From UBA1672 sp033851915 (GTDB lineage Bacteria > Pseudomonadota > Alphaproteobacteria > Micavibrionales > Micavibrionaceae), in contig JAWSVM010000001.1 in NCBI GenBank assembly GCA_033851915.1, forward strand, positions 868,001-932,000: 64,000 bases of DNA, read 5' to 3'. This document shows positions 47,966 through 56,383 of this stretch, in pieces. The notes under the pieces were generated by a model. The model was not told the DNA's origin. It did not search any database and was given only the letters and a program-made list of their open reading frames with translations. A program made the translations under genes and the position numbers. The stretch's first letter is position 1; each line of letters opens with the position of its first letter.

Positions 47966-49486
47966 CGCTTTTTTCTTTATGTTTTTGTGTGCGTATTCTG
48001 GCAGGATTTCAGGTCTGGGGTAAAGCTCACTCATTGGAATAGAGGCTCCGTTATCTTGCACAATGCGCAAATGTTTACGGCGGAGAAGGCGCGGTTCGTT
48101 CACGCCGCATGAATGCGCGATAACCTCGACATCATGTACCAAATTCAAGCAATAGTTAGACACTTTGGCGGCTTTGTCCGCTGGATTCAAGCCTTTTTGT
48201 AAACGTGTGTTATGGGTTGTGATGCCTGTCGGGCAGGTGTTCTTGTTGCATTTCATCGCTTGAATGCAGCCTAGGGAAAACATGAAACCGCGGGCGGAGT
48301 TGATGAAATCCGCGCCTGTGCAAATGGCCCAAGCAACCTCGGCGGGGGTGATGAGTTTCCCTGACACCACAATTTTAATACGATCCCGTAAGCCGTATTT
48401 GTGCAAAATATCAGAAAGCATCGGTAAAGATTCTTTGATTTGTAAGCCAACATTGTCGATTAATGGCATGGGCGCGGCACCTGTGCCGCCATCGCCGCTA
48501 TCCAGTGTTATGAAGTCGGGGGCGCTTTCGATGCCGCGTGCATGAATTTGTTGGCACAATTCTTCAATCCATTCATATCCGCCCAGAACGCTTTTAAACC
48601 CTGTCGGCTTTCCGGTAACGGAGCGTACGCGGTGAATGAAGTCCAGCAAATCATCAACTGAATTGATTTCAAGGTGGCGGTTGGGGGAAATGGAATCTTG
48701 TCCCTCCGGTATGCCGCGTATGTTGGCGATGTTTGCGGTGACTTTTGCACCGGGCAGGATGCCACCTTTGCCGGGCTTTGCGCCTTGGGAGAGTTTGACT
48801 TCAAACATTTTTACTTGTTCATGTGCGGCGACTTCTTTTAATTTTTTATCGCACATGAGGCCGTTTTCATCGCGTACACCGTATTTAGCGGTTCCGATTT
48901 GCATGATGATATCTGCGCCGCCTTTAAGGTGGTGCGGTGACAGGCCGCCTTCGCCGGTGTTTAGCCAGCATCCCGCTTTGTGCGCACCGGCAGAGAGGGC
49001 GCGTATCGCAGGCGCGGAGAGTGAGCCGTAGCTCATTGCCGAGATGTTAAAGAATGATTTTGCGGCGTATGGTTGGTTACAGTAAGGGCCGATGGTCATT
49101 GGCTCGGTATGGGCGGCGTCTTTTTCAAGGGTAGGGAAGGGGCAATTTGCGAAAATGATTGTGCCTGATGGGGATAGAGACTTGGTTGAGCCGAAAGCGA
49201 CAGTGTTGTCATCGCCTTTGGCTGCGTGGTATATCCATTCACGTTCTGCGCGGTTAAAGGGCATTTCCTCGCGATCCATGGCAAAGAAATATTGACGGAA
49301 GAACTCTCCTAAAGTCGAAAATAAAGAACGGAAGCGTCCTAACACGGGATAATTTTTGCGTATGGCATCTTTGGTTTGTGTGATGTCGATAATAAACAGG
49401 GTTATGACAGTCAAAATAATTAACCCAAGTGAAAATACAAAAATCGTGGTTAGTAATTCCAACATTGAGAAGGCGTCGTCATTCAT
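47960..49486 (-). CDS. FMN-binding glutamate synthase family protein
   Basis: 508 residues. N-terminal membrane helix at about 8-32, then the glutamate synthase alpha-subunit central and FMN-binding domain: KSFFNISAMSYGSLSAPAIR, AKPGKGGILPG, TLDSGDGGTGAAPMPL, GADFINSARGFMFSLGCIQA and MKCNKNTCPTGITTHN (Cys residues for an iron-sulfur centre). It lacks the amidotransferase domain, so it may be a stand-alone ammonia-type or redox enzyme. This membrane-bound type occurs in many Proteobacteria, with unclear function. Sits between the metallopeptidase-like gene (convergent) and the Crp/Fnr gene (same strand, 90 bp gap). Confidence 0.87.
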   Translation of the reverse strand: MNDDAFSMLELLTTIFVFSLGLIILTVITLFIIDITQTKDAIRKNYPVLGRFRSLFSTLGEFFRQYFFAMDREEMPFNRAEREWIYHAAKGDDNTVAFGSTKSLSPSGTIIFANCPFPTLEKDAAHTEPMTIGPYCNQPYAAKSFFNISAMSYGSLSAPAIRALSAGAHKAGCWLNTGEGGLSPHHLKGGADIIMQIGTAKYGVRDENGLMCDKKLKEVAAHEQVKMFEVKLSQGAKPGKGGILPGAKVTANIANIRGIPEGQDSISPNRHLEINSVDDLLDFIHRVRSVTGKPTGFKSVLGGYEWIEELCQQIHARGIESAPDFITLDSGDGGTGAAPMPLIDNVGLQIKESLPMLSDILHKYGLRDRIKIVVSGKLITPAEVAWAICTGADFINSARGFMFSLGCIQAMKCNKNTCPTGITTHNTRLQKGLNPADKAAKVSNYCLNLVHDVEVIAHSCGVNEPRLLRRKHLRIVQDNGASIPMSELYPRPEILPEYAHKNIKKKAL

Positions 49487-49576
49487 GCTTATGCTCCGTT
49501 TAACTGTGCTTACATGTTAAACGCATTCAGGGCGCTAATCTATCCCGTAATTATTTTTCTAAATATGGCGTGTTCG

Positions 49577-50317
49577 TTAGCTGGCGGTTTTCAGATCTTG
49601 GCAGGGGAAGTTGGATGAGCATGCTGCGCAGGAATAGCGCACGATTTGGTCAAGGCTTTCCATTTCTATCGTGGCGCCGTTTATACGGATGCCTGTTTCA
49701 TCGCGTAATTTGGATAGTGCGCGTGAGAATGTTTCAGGTTGCATGCCAAGGCGCGCAGCAACAAGTGTTTTGTCATAGGGCAGGTGAATGGTGACAGGCC
49801 CTTTTTGGTTTTGATCTATCAAGCGCAGAAGAAAGCATCCAATGCGCTGGGGTGCATTCTGAATTGTTCTATGCTCTATTTCTTTATCTTTGCGGCGGCG
49901 GTCATAGGCCATAGATTTCAGCATATCCAAAGCAAGTTGATTATCGTTTTTGATTTCTTTTTTTAAGTCTGCAAGGGGTAGTGAAATAATTTCGGCGTTG
50001 CTGACGACTTCTGCGCTGTAGGGAACGATATTGTTTTCAAAAATCGCGATCTCACCCAAAACATGATGATTATCTAAAATGTCGACGACAGCCTGTGCTC
50101 CATCCAGCGTTTCGCGAAACAGTTTCACCCAGCCAGATTTGATAATGTAAAAGCGTTCAATCGTATCATCATGCACAAACAGGATTTTCCCTTTTTTATG
50201 AATTTGGCATTGTGCATTGGCCGATATCTTGGCAAGGAAGGCGTCACTACAACCCTTAAAAATGCTGACTGTTTTTAAATAGGTTTTAATTTCTGATGGG
50301 TTGCTTTTATGCGTCAT
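49577..50317 (-). CDS. Crp/Fnr-family transcriptional regulator, FNR-like recognition helix
   Basis: 246 residues. A cNMP-binding-like beta roll (about 18-120), a long dimer helix, and an HTH near 182-204 with PETFSRALSKL. Glu195, Ser198 and Arg199 match the E-x-x-S-R set that reads TTGAT half-sites in FNR. It lacks the N-terminal cysteine cluster of E. coli FNR; instead Cys230, Cys233 and Cys239 cluster at the very C-terminus (YSCAACSSNFPC), a possible metal or redox site. It is divergent from the cbb3 genes, and an FNR-type box lies between, so it probably controls them. Confidence 0.85.
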   Translation of the reverse strand: MTHKSNPSEIKTYLKTVSIFKGCSDAFLAKISANAQCQIHKKGKILFVHDDTIERFYIIKSGWVKLFRETLDGAQAVVDILDNHHVLGEIAIFENNIVPYSAEVVSNAEIISLPLADLKKEIKNDNQLALDMLKSMAYDRRRKDKEIEHRTIQNAPQRIGCFLLRLIDQNQKGPVTIHLPYDKTLVAARLGMQPETFSRALSKLRDETGIRINGATIEMESLDQIVRYSCAACSSNFPCQDLKTAS

Positions 50318-50365
50318 TTGATCTGTCTGATTTTCTTGTATCTTTTTGATTGTTTAGTGTGATAA

Positions 50366-50379
50366 TTGATTTTGGTCAA
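50366..50379. promoter_or_regulatory. FNR-type box between the regulator and the cbb3 gene set
   Basis: TTGATTTTGGTCAA differs from TTGAT-N4-ATCAA at one base. A TATTAT -10 (50401-50406) places the predicted start near 50413, about 41 bp from the box centre: the class II activator geometry. It lies 49 bp upstream of the divergent regulator's ATG. Confidence 0.75.
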
Positions 50380-50434
50380 GGTGTAGTTAGTGTAATTTTA
50401 TATTATGCGCAGCAACTAAATTGGAAAGCCAGTA

Positions 50435-51145
50435 ATGATTATTGTGCAATGTATACATGATATAACAACATCGTATGGGTTGCTTATCAGTATGTTGCTG
50501 GCTGGCCTTGTCGGTGGGGCAACACATTGCGTTGGCATGTGCTCACCGTTTGTCTTGGCGCAGATTGGTGAGGATCGGAAAATTCAAAAATTGAGTTCGT
50601 TTTTGCTGTTACCCTATCATCTGGGGCGTATGACAACGTATGTAGTGCTGGCGGTGCTTTTAAATTCGGTTGTTAATCTGGCTTTTCTGTTTTCGAGTAC
50701 CAAGGTATTCATTGCTGTACCTATGTTGGTTCTGGCAGGTATTATCTTTCTGGTGAGTGCATTTCCACGGTTGACTATTTTATTCCCTTGGGTAAATAGT
50801 GTGAGAATAAGTATGCCCTACACTGTGATTAGTCGTTTTTCTGCACGTTTGATGAATAACCCTAATGTTGTTGGGCGGTATGGATTGGGCGTGTTGTTGG
50901 GTTTTATGCCTTGTGGGCTGGTTCTTTCGGCGCTTATGGCTTCGGCAACGGCGCCTACGGTTTTTCAAGCGGGTATTGCGATGATGGCGTTTGCTGTTGG
51001 CACGATGCCTGCATTAGTAATTGTGGCTGTTGGTGGTCATGCGTTTAAGTCTAAATATCCGGTCGCGGCAAAGCGCGTATTTCAGGGGGCAATGGTTGCC
51101 AGTGGAATATGGCTGTTTGCTTTGGCCGGAACAATGGTTTTGTAA
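50435..51145 (+). CDS. TauE/SafE (UreH-like) membrane protein of the cbb3 gene set
   Basis: 236 residues, six membrane helices. HCVGMCSPFVLAQ near residue 30 and FMPCGLVLSALMASA near 160 are the Cys/Met pair motifs common to this family of copper-handling and cytochrome-biogenesis proteins. First gene of the transcription unit that includes ccoNOQP; 12 bp before ccoN. By position it probably helps deliver copper to the oxidase. Direct function untested. Confidence 0.82.
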   Translation: MIIVQCIHDITTSYGLLISMLLAGLVGGATHCVGMCSPFVLAQIGEDRKIQKLSSFLLLPYHLGRMTTYVVLAVLLNSVVNLAFLFSSTKVFIAVPMLVLAGIIFLVSAFPRLTILFPWVNSVRISMPYTVISRFSARLMNNPNVVGRYGLGVLLGFMPCGLVLSALMASATAPTVFQAGIAMMAFAVGTMPALVIVAVGGHAFKSKYPVAAKRVFQGAMVASGIWLFALAGTMVL

Positions 51146-51157
51146 AAGGAAAACAAA

Positions 51158-52639
51158 ATGACAATAATGACAGATCAAACAGAACCCGAATATAACTATG
51201 ACGTTGTAAGGCTCTTTACGTTGGCCACTGTTTTTTGGTGTATTGTCGGGTTGCTTGTCGGGTTGCTTATTGCATCGCAATTGGCCTTTCCTGATTTGAA
51301 TATAGAGCCGTATTTTAACTTTGGTCGCTTGCGCCCCGTGCATACATCGGCGGTTATCTTCGCCTTTTGCGGGAATGCGCTATTTGCAACCAGCTATTAC
51401 GTGGTGCAGCGTACATGTGGTGTACGCTTATGGAATGATAAGTTGGCTCACTTTACGTTTTGGGGGTATCAACTGTTCATCGTTATGGCGGCGGTTGGCT
51501 ATATTTTTGGTGTTAATCAAACCAAGGAGTATGCAGAGCCGGAATGGTATGCCGATATTTGGCTAACCGTTGTTTGGGTATCGTATCTGCTTGTGTATTT
51601 GATGACGTGTATCAAGCGTAAAGAACCGCACTTATATGTGGCGAACTGGTTCTATTTATCTTTTATTGTCACCGTTGCGGTTTTGCATATAGCAAATAAT
51701 CTCTCTATACCGGCTGAATTTGTTGGTGCGAAGAGTTATTCTGTGTTTGGGGGGGTGCAAAGTGCGATGATTCAATGGTGGTACGGCCATAATGCAGTTG
51801 GTTTCTTCTTAACAGCTGGTTTTCTGGGGATGATGTATTACTTTGTGCCAAAGCAGGCTAATCGTCCGGTGTATTCTTACCGTTTGTCGATTATTCACTT
51901 TTGGTCTTTGATTTTCATCTATATCTGGGCGGGGCCGCATCATTTGCATTATACCGCGTTGCCTGATTGGGCGCAGACTTTGGGGATGACATTCTCTATT
52001 ATGCTGTGGATGCCGAGCTGGGGGGGGATGGTGAATGGCGTGATGACGTTGTCTGGTGCGTGGCATAAGCTGCGTGAAGACCCAATTTTGCAGTTTATGA
52101 TTATTTCACTGGCGTTCTACGGTATGGCGACATTCGAAGGCCCGCTTATGGCGATTAGATCGGTGAACTCTTTGTCTCATTATACGGATTGGACGATCGG
52201 GCATGTGCATTCTGCGGCGCTGGGTTGGAATGGGTTCATTACTTTTGGCGCGCTGTATTATATGGTGCCAAAACTCTGGGGGCAGACGCGCATGTATTCA
52301 ACAAAGCTTATCAGCCTTCACTTGTGGATTGCAACGATAGGTATCGTATTCTATATCACCGCGATGTGGGTGTCCGGCATTATGCAAGGTTTGATGTGGC
52401 GTACATATGATGAAATGGGCTTCTTGCAATATTCCTTTGTGGAAAGTGTTATGGCGATGAAGCCGTTCTATATTATCCGCGCAATGGGCGGCTGCCTTTA
52501 CCTAACAGGGGCGTTGATTATGACTTATAATATCTGGCGCACCATTCGCGGGGATGTAAACGTGAAGGAGTTTGGCCCTGATCAGACCCAGTCTCAGACC
52601 TTGGCGCAAAGTCCTCAAACGCAAGGAGCAATGGCATGA
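51158..52639 (+). CDS. ccoN: Cytochrome cbb3 oxidase subunit I
   Basis: 493 residues, twelve helices. Low-spin haem and high-spin haem/CuB histidines are present at His62, His211, His261-262, His349 and His351 (HTSAVIFAF, WWYGHNAVG, AGPHHLHYTALPDW, GHVHSAALGWNGF). No cytochrome aa3-type glutamate, as expected for the cbb3 class. It reduces oxygen with high affinity and pumps protons. AAAGGAAAAC precedes the ATG. Translation of ccoO starts 4 bp inside its end. Confidence 0.96.
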   Translation: MTIMTDQTEPEYNYDVVRLFTLATVFWCIVGLLVGLLIASQLAFPDLNIEPYFNFGRLRPVHTSAVIFAFCGNALFATSYYVVQRTCGVRLWNDKLAHFTFWGYQLFIVMAAVGYIFGVNQTKEYAEPEWYADIWLTVVWVSYLLVYLMTCIKRKEPHLYVANWFYLSFIVTVAVLHIANNLSIPAEFVGAKSYSVFGGVQSAMIQWWYGHNAVGFFLTAGFLGMMYYFVPKQANRPVYSYRLSIIHFWSLIFIYIWAGPHHLHYTALPDWAQTLGMTFSIMLWMPSWGGMVNGVMTLSGAWHKLREDPILQFMIISLAFYGMATFEGPLMAIRSVNSLSHYTDWTIGHVHSAALGWNGFITFGALYYMVPKLWGQTRMYSTKLISLHLWIATIGIVFYITAMWVSGIMQGLMWRTYDEMGFLQYSFVESVMAMKPFYIIRAMGGCLYLTGALIMTYNIWRTIRGDVNVKEFGPDQTQSQTLAQSPQTQGAMA

Positions 52640-53379
52640 GCTTTCTAGATAAACATGAAAAGCTGGAGCGTAATTCTCTTTTGCTGCTTGGCTGTACGAT
52701 TATTGTAATCCTGATTGGTGGCTTGGTTGAAATTGTGCCTTTGTTCCGTATGGAAACGGTGATTGAACCGGTGGAGGGGATGCGTCCCTATACACCGTTG
52801 GAGCTGGTTGGGCAGAATATTTATATGCGCGAGAATTGTTCGGTTTGTCATTCGCAACAAATTCGTCCGCTGCGTGATGAAGTGGTGCGTTATGGGCATT
52901 ATTCTTTGGCTGCGGAAAGCATGTATGACCATCCTTTCCAGTGGGGATCAAAAAGAACGGGGCCAGATTTGGCACGTGTCGGCGGGAAATATTCGGATGA
53001 GTGGCATAGTCGCCATTTGATTGAACCCAGAGACATGATCCCTGAATCTGTGATGCCGTCTTACGGGTTTTTGATGAAGCGCGGCGCCACGTTGCATGAT
53101 CTTAAATATCATTTGCGCGCATTGCGCGCCGTTGGTGTGCCGTACACCGATGACATGATTAAGAATGCGACAAGGGATGCCAAAGTGCAAGCCGTAGGCG
53201 AAGATCGCGTTGATACAACTGGTTTGCTTGAGCGTTATGGCGAAAAGGTGAATGCCCGCGACTTTGATGGGCAGCCGAATATGATTTCAGAGATGGATGC
53301 CTTGATTGCTTATTTGCAAGTGTTGGGAACCTTTATTGATTTTGACGCTGCGAAAGATGTTGAGGGGGGTGCGCAATGA
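52636..53379 (+). CDS. ccoO: Cytochrome cbb3 oxidase subunit II (monohaem c)
   Basis: 247 residues: N-terminal anchor helix at about 15-35, then the c-type haem motif CSVCH at 68-72 and the Met-containing ESVMPSY for the axial ligand. Overlaps ccoN by 4 bp (ATGA). Confidence 0.95.
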   Translation: MSFLDKHEKLERNSLLLLGCTIIVILIGGLVEIVPLFRMETVIEPVEGMRPYTPLELVGQNIYMRENCSVCHSQQIRPLRDEVVRYGHYSLAAESMYDHPFQWGSKRTGPDLARVGGKYSDEWHSRHLIEPRDMIPESVMPSYGFLMKRGATLHDLKYHLRALRAVGVPYTDDMIKNATRDAKVQAVGEDRVDTTGLLERYGEKVNARDFDGQPNMISEMDALIAYLQVLGTFIDFDAAKDVEGGAQ

Positions 53380-53531
53380 AACATTTCTTTGCCAGTGCGG
53401 ATGCAGGTATGCTCGGCCTATTATTTTTCTTCATATTCTTTTGTGCCATTACGTTATGGACATTTCGTTCCGGTGCTAAGACTGACTACGAAAAACAAGG
53501 GCGTATTCCTTTAGAGGAGAATGAAGAATGA
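53376..53531 (+). CDS. ccoQ: Cytochrome cbb3 oxidase subunit IV (CcoQ/FixQ)
   Basis: 51 residues from ATG 53376, too short to stand out by length alone. MKHFFASADAGMLGLLFFF opens one membrane helix, then a charged tail (EKQGRIPLEENEE). Overlaps ccoO by 4 bp and ccoP by 4 bp, the classical packing. It stabilises the complex. Confidence 0.9.
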   Translation: MKHFFASADAGMLGLLFFFIFFCAITLWTFRSGAKTDYEKQGRIPLEENEE

Positions 53532-54496
53532 GTGATCATCAAGACGAAAACCAAGATACAGATAAAAAAGACATTGATGCCCATTCAGGCGTTGAAACCA
53601 CAGGACATGAGTGGGACGGCATTAAAGAGCTGAATAACCCTTTGCCGCGCTGGTGGTTATGGGTGTTTTACGTGTGTATCCTTTGGTCTGTTTGGTATTG
53701 GGTCGTTTATCCGGCGTGGCCAACACTGGATGGCAGCACAAAGGGCACGAGCGGCTATACTCAGTTTAAAGAGTTGGAAGACTCTCAGGCGGAAATCGTT
53801 GCGCGTCAAAAGGTCTATCTGGATCGCTTTGAACAGGCGAGTTTTCAAGATATTCTCGATAACCCCGAGCTGTATGCATTTGCGATGGCTGGTGGGAAGG
53901 CGATGTTTAAGGATAATTGTGCGACATGTCACGGAACGGGTGCGCAAGGCTTTAAAGGTTATCCTAATTTGAATGATGATGATTGGCTGTGGGGCGGTGC
54001 GCTGTCTGATATTCACCAAACTATTCAATATGGTATTCGGGAGAATAATCTGGATACGCGTCTTTCGCAGATGCCTGCTTTTGGTAAGGACGGGATGTTG
54101 AAGAACGAGGAAATTGAAGCCGTTGTTGATTATGTGTTCTCGTTATCCGGCCAAGCCGCAGGGCATGGTGGTGACCACGATTTGGCAAAGGGGCAAACAA
54201 TTTTCTCCGAGCAATGTGCGTCTTGTCATGGCGCGGATGGAAAAGGTGATCGTGAATTTGGCGCGCCGAACCTGACTGATAAAATCTGGCTGTATGGCGG
54301 TGATCGGGACAGTGTGTTTGAAACTGTTTATTCTGCGCGCAGTGGTATGATGCCGGCATGGAAAGACAGGTTGGATAAGAATACGATAAGACAGTTGACC
54401 ATATACCTGCATCAGCTTGGTGGCGGTGAAGAGGAACGAGAAGATGGACAAGAAGAAACCGTCGAAGATATCCCAGACGCAACACACAGCGAATAG
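53528..54496 (+). CDS. ccoP: Cytochrome cbb3 oxidase subunit III (dihaem c)
   Basis: 322 residues. One membrane helix near 42-62 (RWWLWVFYVCILWSVWYW), then two c-type haem sites, CATCH at 131-135 and CASCH at 230-234, each with a following Met. Acidic tail. The 3' end overlaps the start of ccoG by 53 bp. Confidence 0.95.
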   Translation: MSDHQDENQDTDKKDIDAHSGVETTGHEWDGIKELNNPLPRWWLWVFYVCILWSVWYWVVYPAWPTLDGSTKGTSGYTQFKELEDSQAEIVARQKVYLDRFEQASFQDILDNPELYAFAMAGGKAMFKDNCATCHGTGAQGFKGYPNLNDDDWLWGGALSDIHQTIQYGIRENNLDTRLSQMPAFGKDGMLKNEEIEAVVDYVFSLSGQAAGHGGDHDLAKGQTIFSEQCASCHGADGKGDREFGAPNLTDKIWLYGGDRDSVFETVYSARSGMMPAWKDRLDKNTIRQLTIYLHQLGGGEEEREDGQEETVEDIPDATHSE

Positions 54497-55907
54497 CGCC
54501 GAAGAGCCTATTCAGTATTTTGCCAAGCAGGAAAAAATATACCCTAAACGTGTTTGGGGGAGGTATCGCATACTCAAATGGATTGCGATGATCCTGACTT
54601 TGGGGGTTTATTACCTGACGCCGTTTATCCGCTGGGATCGTGGCCCTAATGCGCCTGATCAGGCTGTTTTGATTGACCTTGAAAATGCCAAAGCCTATTG
54701 GTTCTGGATAGAGATATGGCCTCAAGAGGTTTATCTTTTGACGGGTATTCTCATTCTTGCGTCTGTTGTGCTGTTTTTTGTAACCAGCTTATTCGGCCGT
54801 GTTTGGTGTGGTTATTTTTGTCCGCAAACTGTTTGGACGGATTTATTTGTTTGGGTGGAGCGCATTGTGCAGGGTGATCGTAATGCGCGTAAAAAGCTGC
54901 ACGAAGCGCGGTGGAGCTTTGACAAGGTTCGAAAAATTGCAACAACGCATTTTATTTGGTTGGTGATTGCGTGGTGTACGGCGGGTTCCTTTGTTCTGTA
55001 TTTTAATGATGCGCCGACATTGTTCTGGAGCTTTTTTACGTTTGATGTATCGCCAACTATTTTATCATTTATTGGCGGCCTAACGTTCAGCACTTACCTG
55101 ATGGCTGGTTTCGCGCGGGAGCAGGTTTGCACTTATATGTGCCCTTATGCGCGGTTTCAGTCTGCGATGTTTGATCGTGATACGCTGGTCATTGGTTATG
55201 ACGAACAGCGCGGTGAGGCACGGGGAAAGCATAAAAAGGGCGAGAGCTGGGATGATCGGGGGCATTGCATTGATTGCACGGCCTGTGTTCAGGTTTGCCC
55301 GATGGGGATTGATATCCGTGATGGCCTGCAGATGGAGTGTATTGCCTGTGGCTTATGCGTGGATGCCTGCAATAATATCATGGATAAGATTGACCTTAAG
55401 CGCGGCTTGATCCGTTATGACACCGTTAATCATATGGAGGCAGAGCAGCAGGGGCGTCAGGAAAGCTTTAGGTTCTTACAATCGCGCACGATTTATTATG
55501 CGGCTATTCTCGCCGTTGTTGCGGTTGCGATGTTTGCGGCGGTTATCGGGCGTACGTCTCTTGAACTTCATGTTCTACATGACCGTAACCCCTTGTTTGT
55601 GCAGCTTTCCAGCGGTGAAGTCCGTAATGGCTATATTATCAAAATATTGAATAAGACCCATGATCATCGCACGTACACGCTTGTGATCGAAGGTTTGGGT
55701 GATGCGCAGATAGAGGTGAAAGCCGCTGGCAGCGTCAGCGCGGATAGTCTTTATGTCGTGGCAGACAGCATCGGGACATACCATATTTTCGTTAGCTCTA
55801 ATATGACGCCGGATAGCCCGCGAGATATTCAATTTATTTTAACGGATCAGGGTGGTGATTTGACAGATACCTATGATGCTGTATTTATCAGTAAGAGAGG
55901 ACGGTGA
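54444..55907 (+). CDS. ccoG: Cbb3 assembly ferredoxin-like protein
   Basis: 487 residues from ATG 54444 (GAGGAAC upstream). Membrane helices near the N-terminus, a WCGYFCPQTVWTDLFVW stretch, then two 4Fe-4S motifs (CIDCTACVQVCP near 275-286 and CIACGLCVDACNN near 298-310). CcoG acts in copper or cofactor handling for cbb3. Overlaps ccoP by 53 bp, so a frame change occurs between them. Confidence 0.94.
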   Translation: MDKKKPSKISQTQHTANSAEEPIQYFAKQEKIYPKRVWGRYRILKWIAMILTLGVYYLTPFIRWDRGPNAPDQAVLIDLENAKAYWFWIEIWPQEVYLLTGILILASVVLFFVTSLFGRVWCGYFCPQTVWTDLFVWVERIVQGDRNARKKLHEARWSFDKVRKIATTHFIWLVIAWCTAGSFVLYFNDAPTLFWSFFTFDVSPTILSFIGGLTFSTYLMAGFAREQVCTYMCPYARFQSAMFDRDTLVIGYDEQRGEARGKHKKGESWDDRGHCIDCTACVQVCPMGIDIRDGLQMECIACGLCVDACNNIMDKIDLKRGLIRYDTVNHMEAEQQGRQESFRFLQSRTIYYAAILAVVAVAMFAAVIGRTSLELHVLHDRNPLFVQLSSGEVRNGYIIKILNKTHDHRTYTLVIEGLGDAQIEVKAAGSVSADSLYVVADSIGTYHIFVSSNMTPDSPRDIQFILTDQGGDLTDTYDAVFISKRGR

Positions 55908-56383
55908 TGAGCATGGATGCGGAGCGCGTAAAAGATCCAAGGGATAAGTGGATACCGATTTACTTTGTGATGTTCTTTGTGGTGATTGCTTGCCTTGATG
56001 GCATTTTTGTCTATATCGCTGTCAGCACGCAGACAGGCGTTGTGACGGAACGTCCCTATGAGAAAGGGCTTGCCTATAACGAGATATTAAATAAGGCAAA
56101 ATCGCAGCCTGATATCAAGCAAAGCGTGACATATGAGAATGGTATTTTGCGGTGGGAGCTTGCAGATAAGAACGGAAAGCCTTTAGAGAATGTGCGCGTG
56201 CATGCAAGTATTATCCGCGCGGTGCATGATGGTTATGATTTTGATATCGTATTAGCACATATGGGTGGTGGTGTTTATGAGGCAATACCGGATTTACCGA
56301 TGAAGGGGCTTTGGCGCGCAAAATTGAGTGGTACATGGGACAACAAACAATATCAGACAATGCACGACTTCATAGCGCAGTAG
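55907..56383 (+). CDS. ccoH: Cbb3 assembly protein FixH/CcoH
   Basis: 158 residues from ATG 55907, which overlaps the ccoG stop by one base; a GTG at 55904 and ATG at 55913 are alternatives. One N-terminal membrane helix, then a periplasmic FixH domain (YEKGLAYNEILNKAKSQP, a typical landmark). It helps mature the oxidase complex. Overlaps ccoI by 49 bp. Confidence 0.88.
   Translation: MSMDAERVKDPRDKWIPIYFVMFFVVIACLDGIFVYIAVSTQTGVVTERPYEKGLAYNEILNKAKSQPDIKQSVTYENGILRWELADKNGKPLENVRVHASIIRAVHDGYDFDIVLAHMGGGVYEAIPDLPMKGLWRAKLSGTWDNKQYQTMHDFIAQ

Noticed and set aside
56311..56334. TTG start giving a longer CcoI
   Set aside because: The ATG at 56335 fits better and the extra residues do not resemble the family N-terminus.
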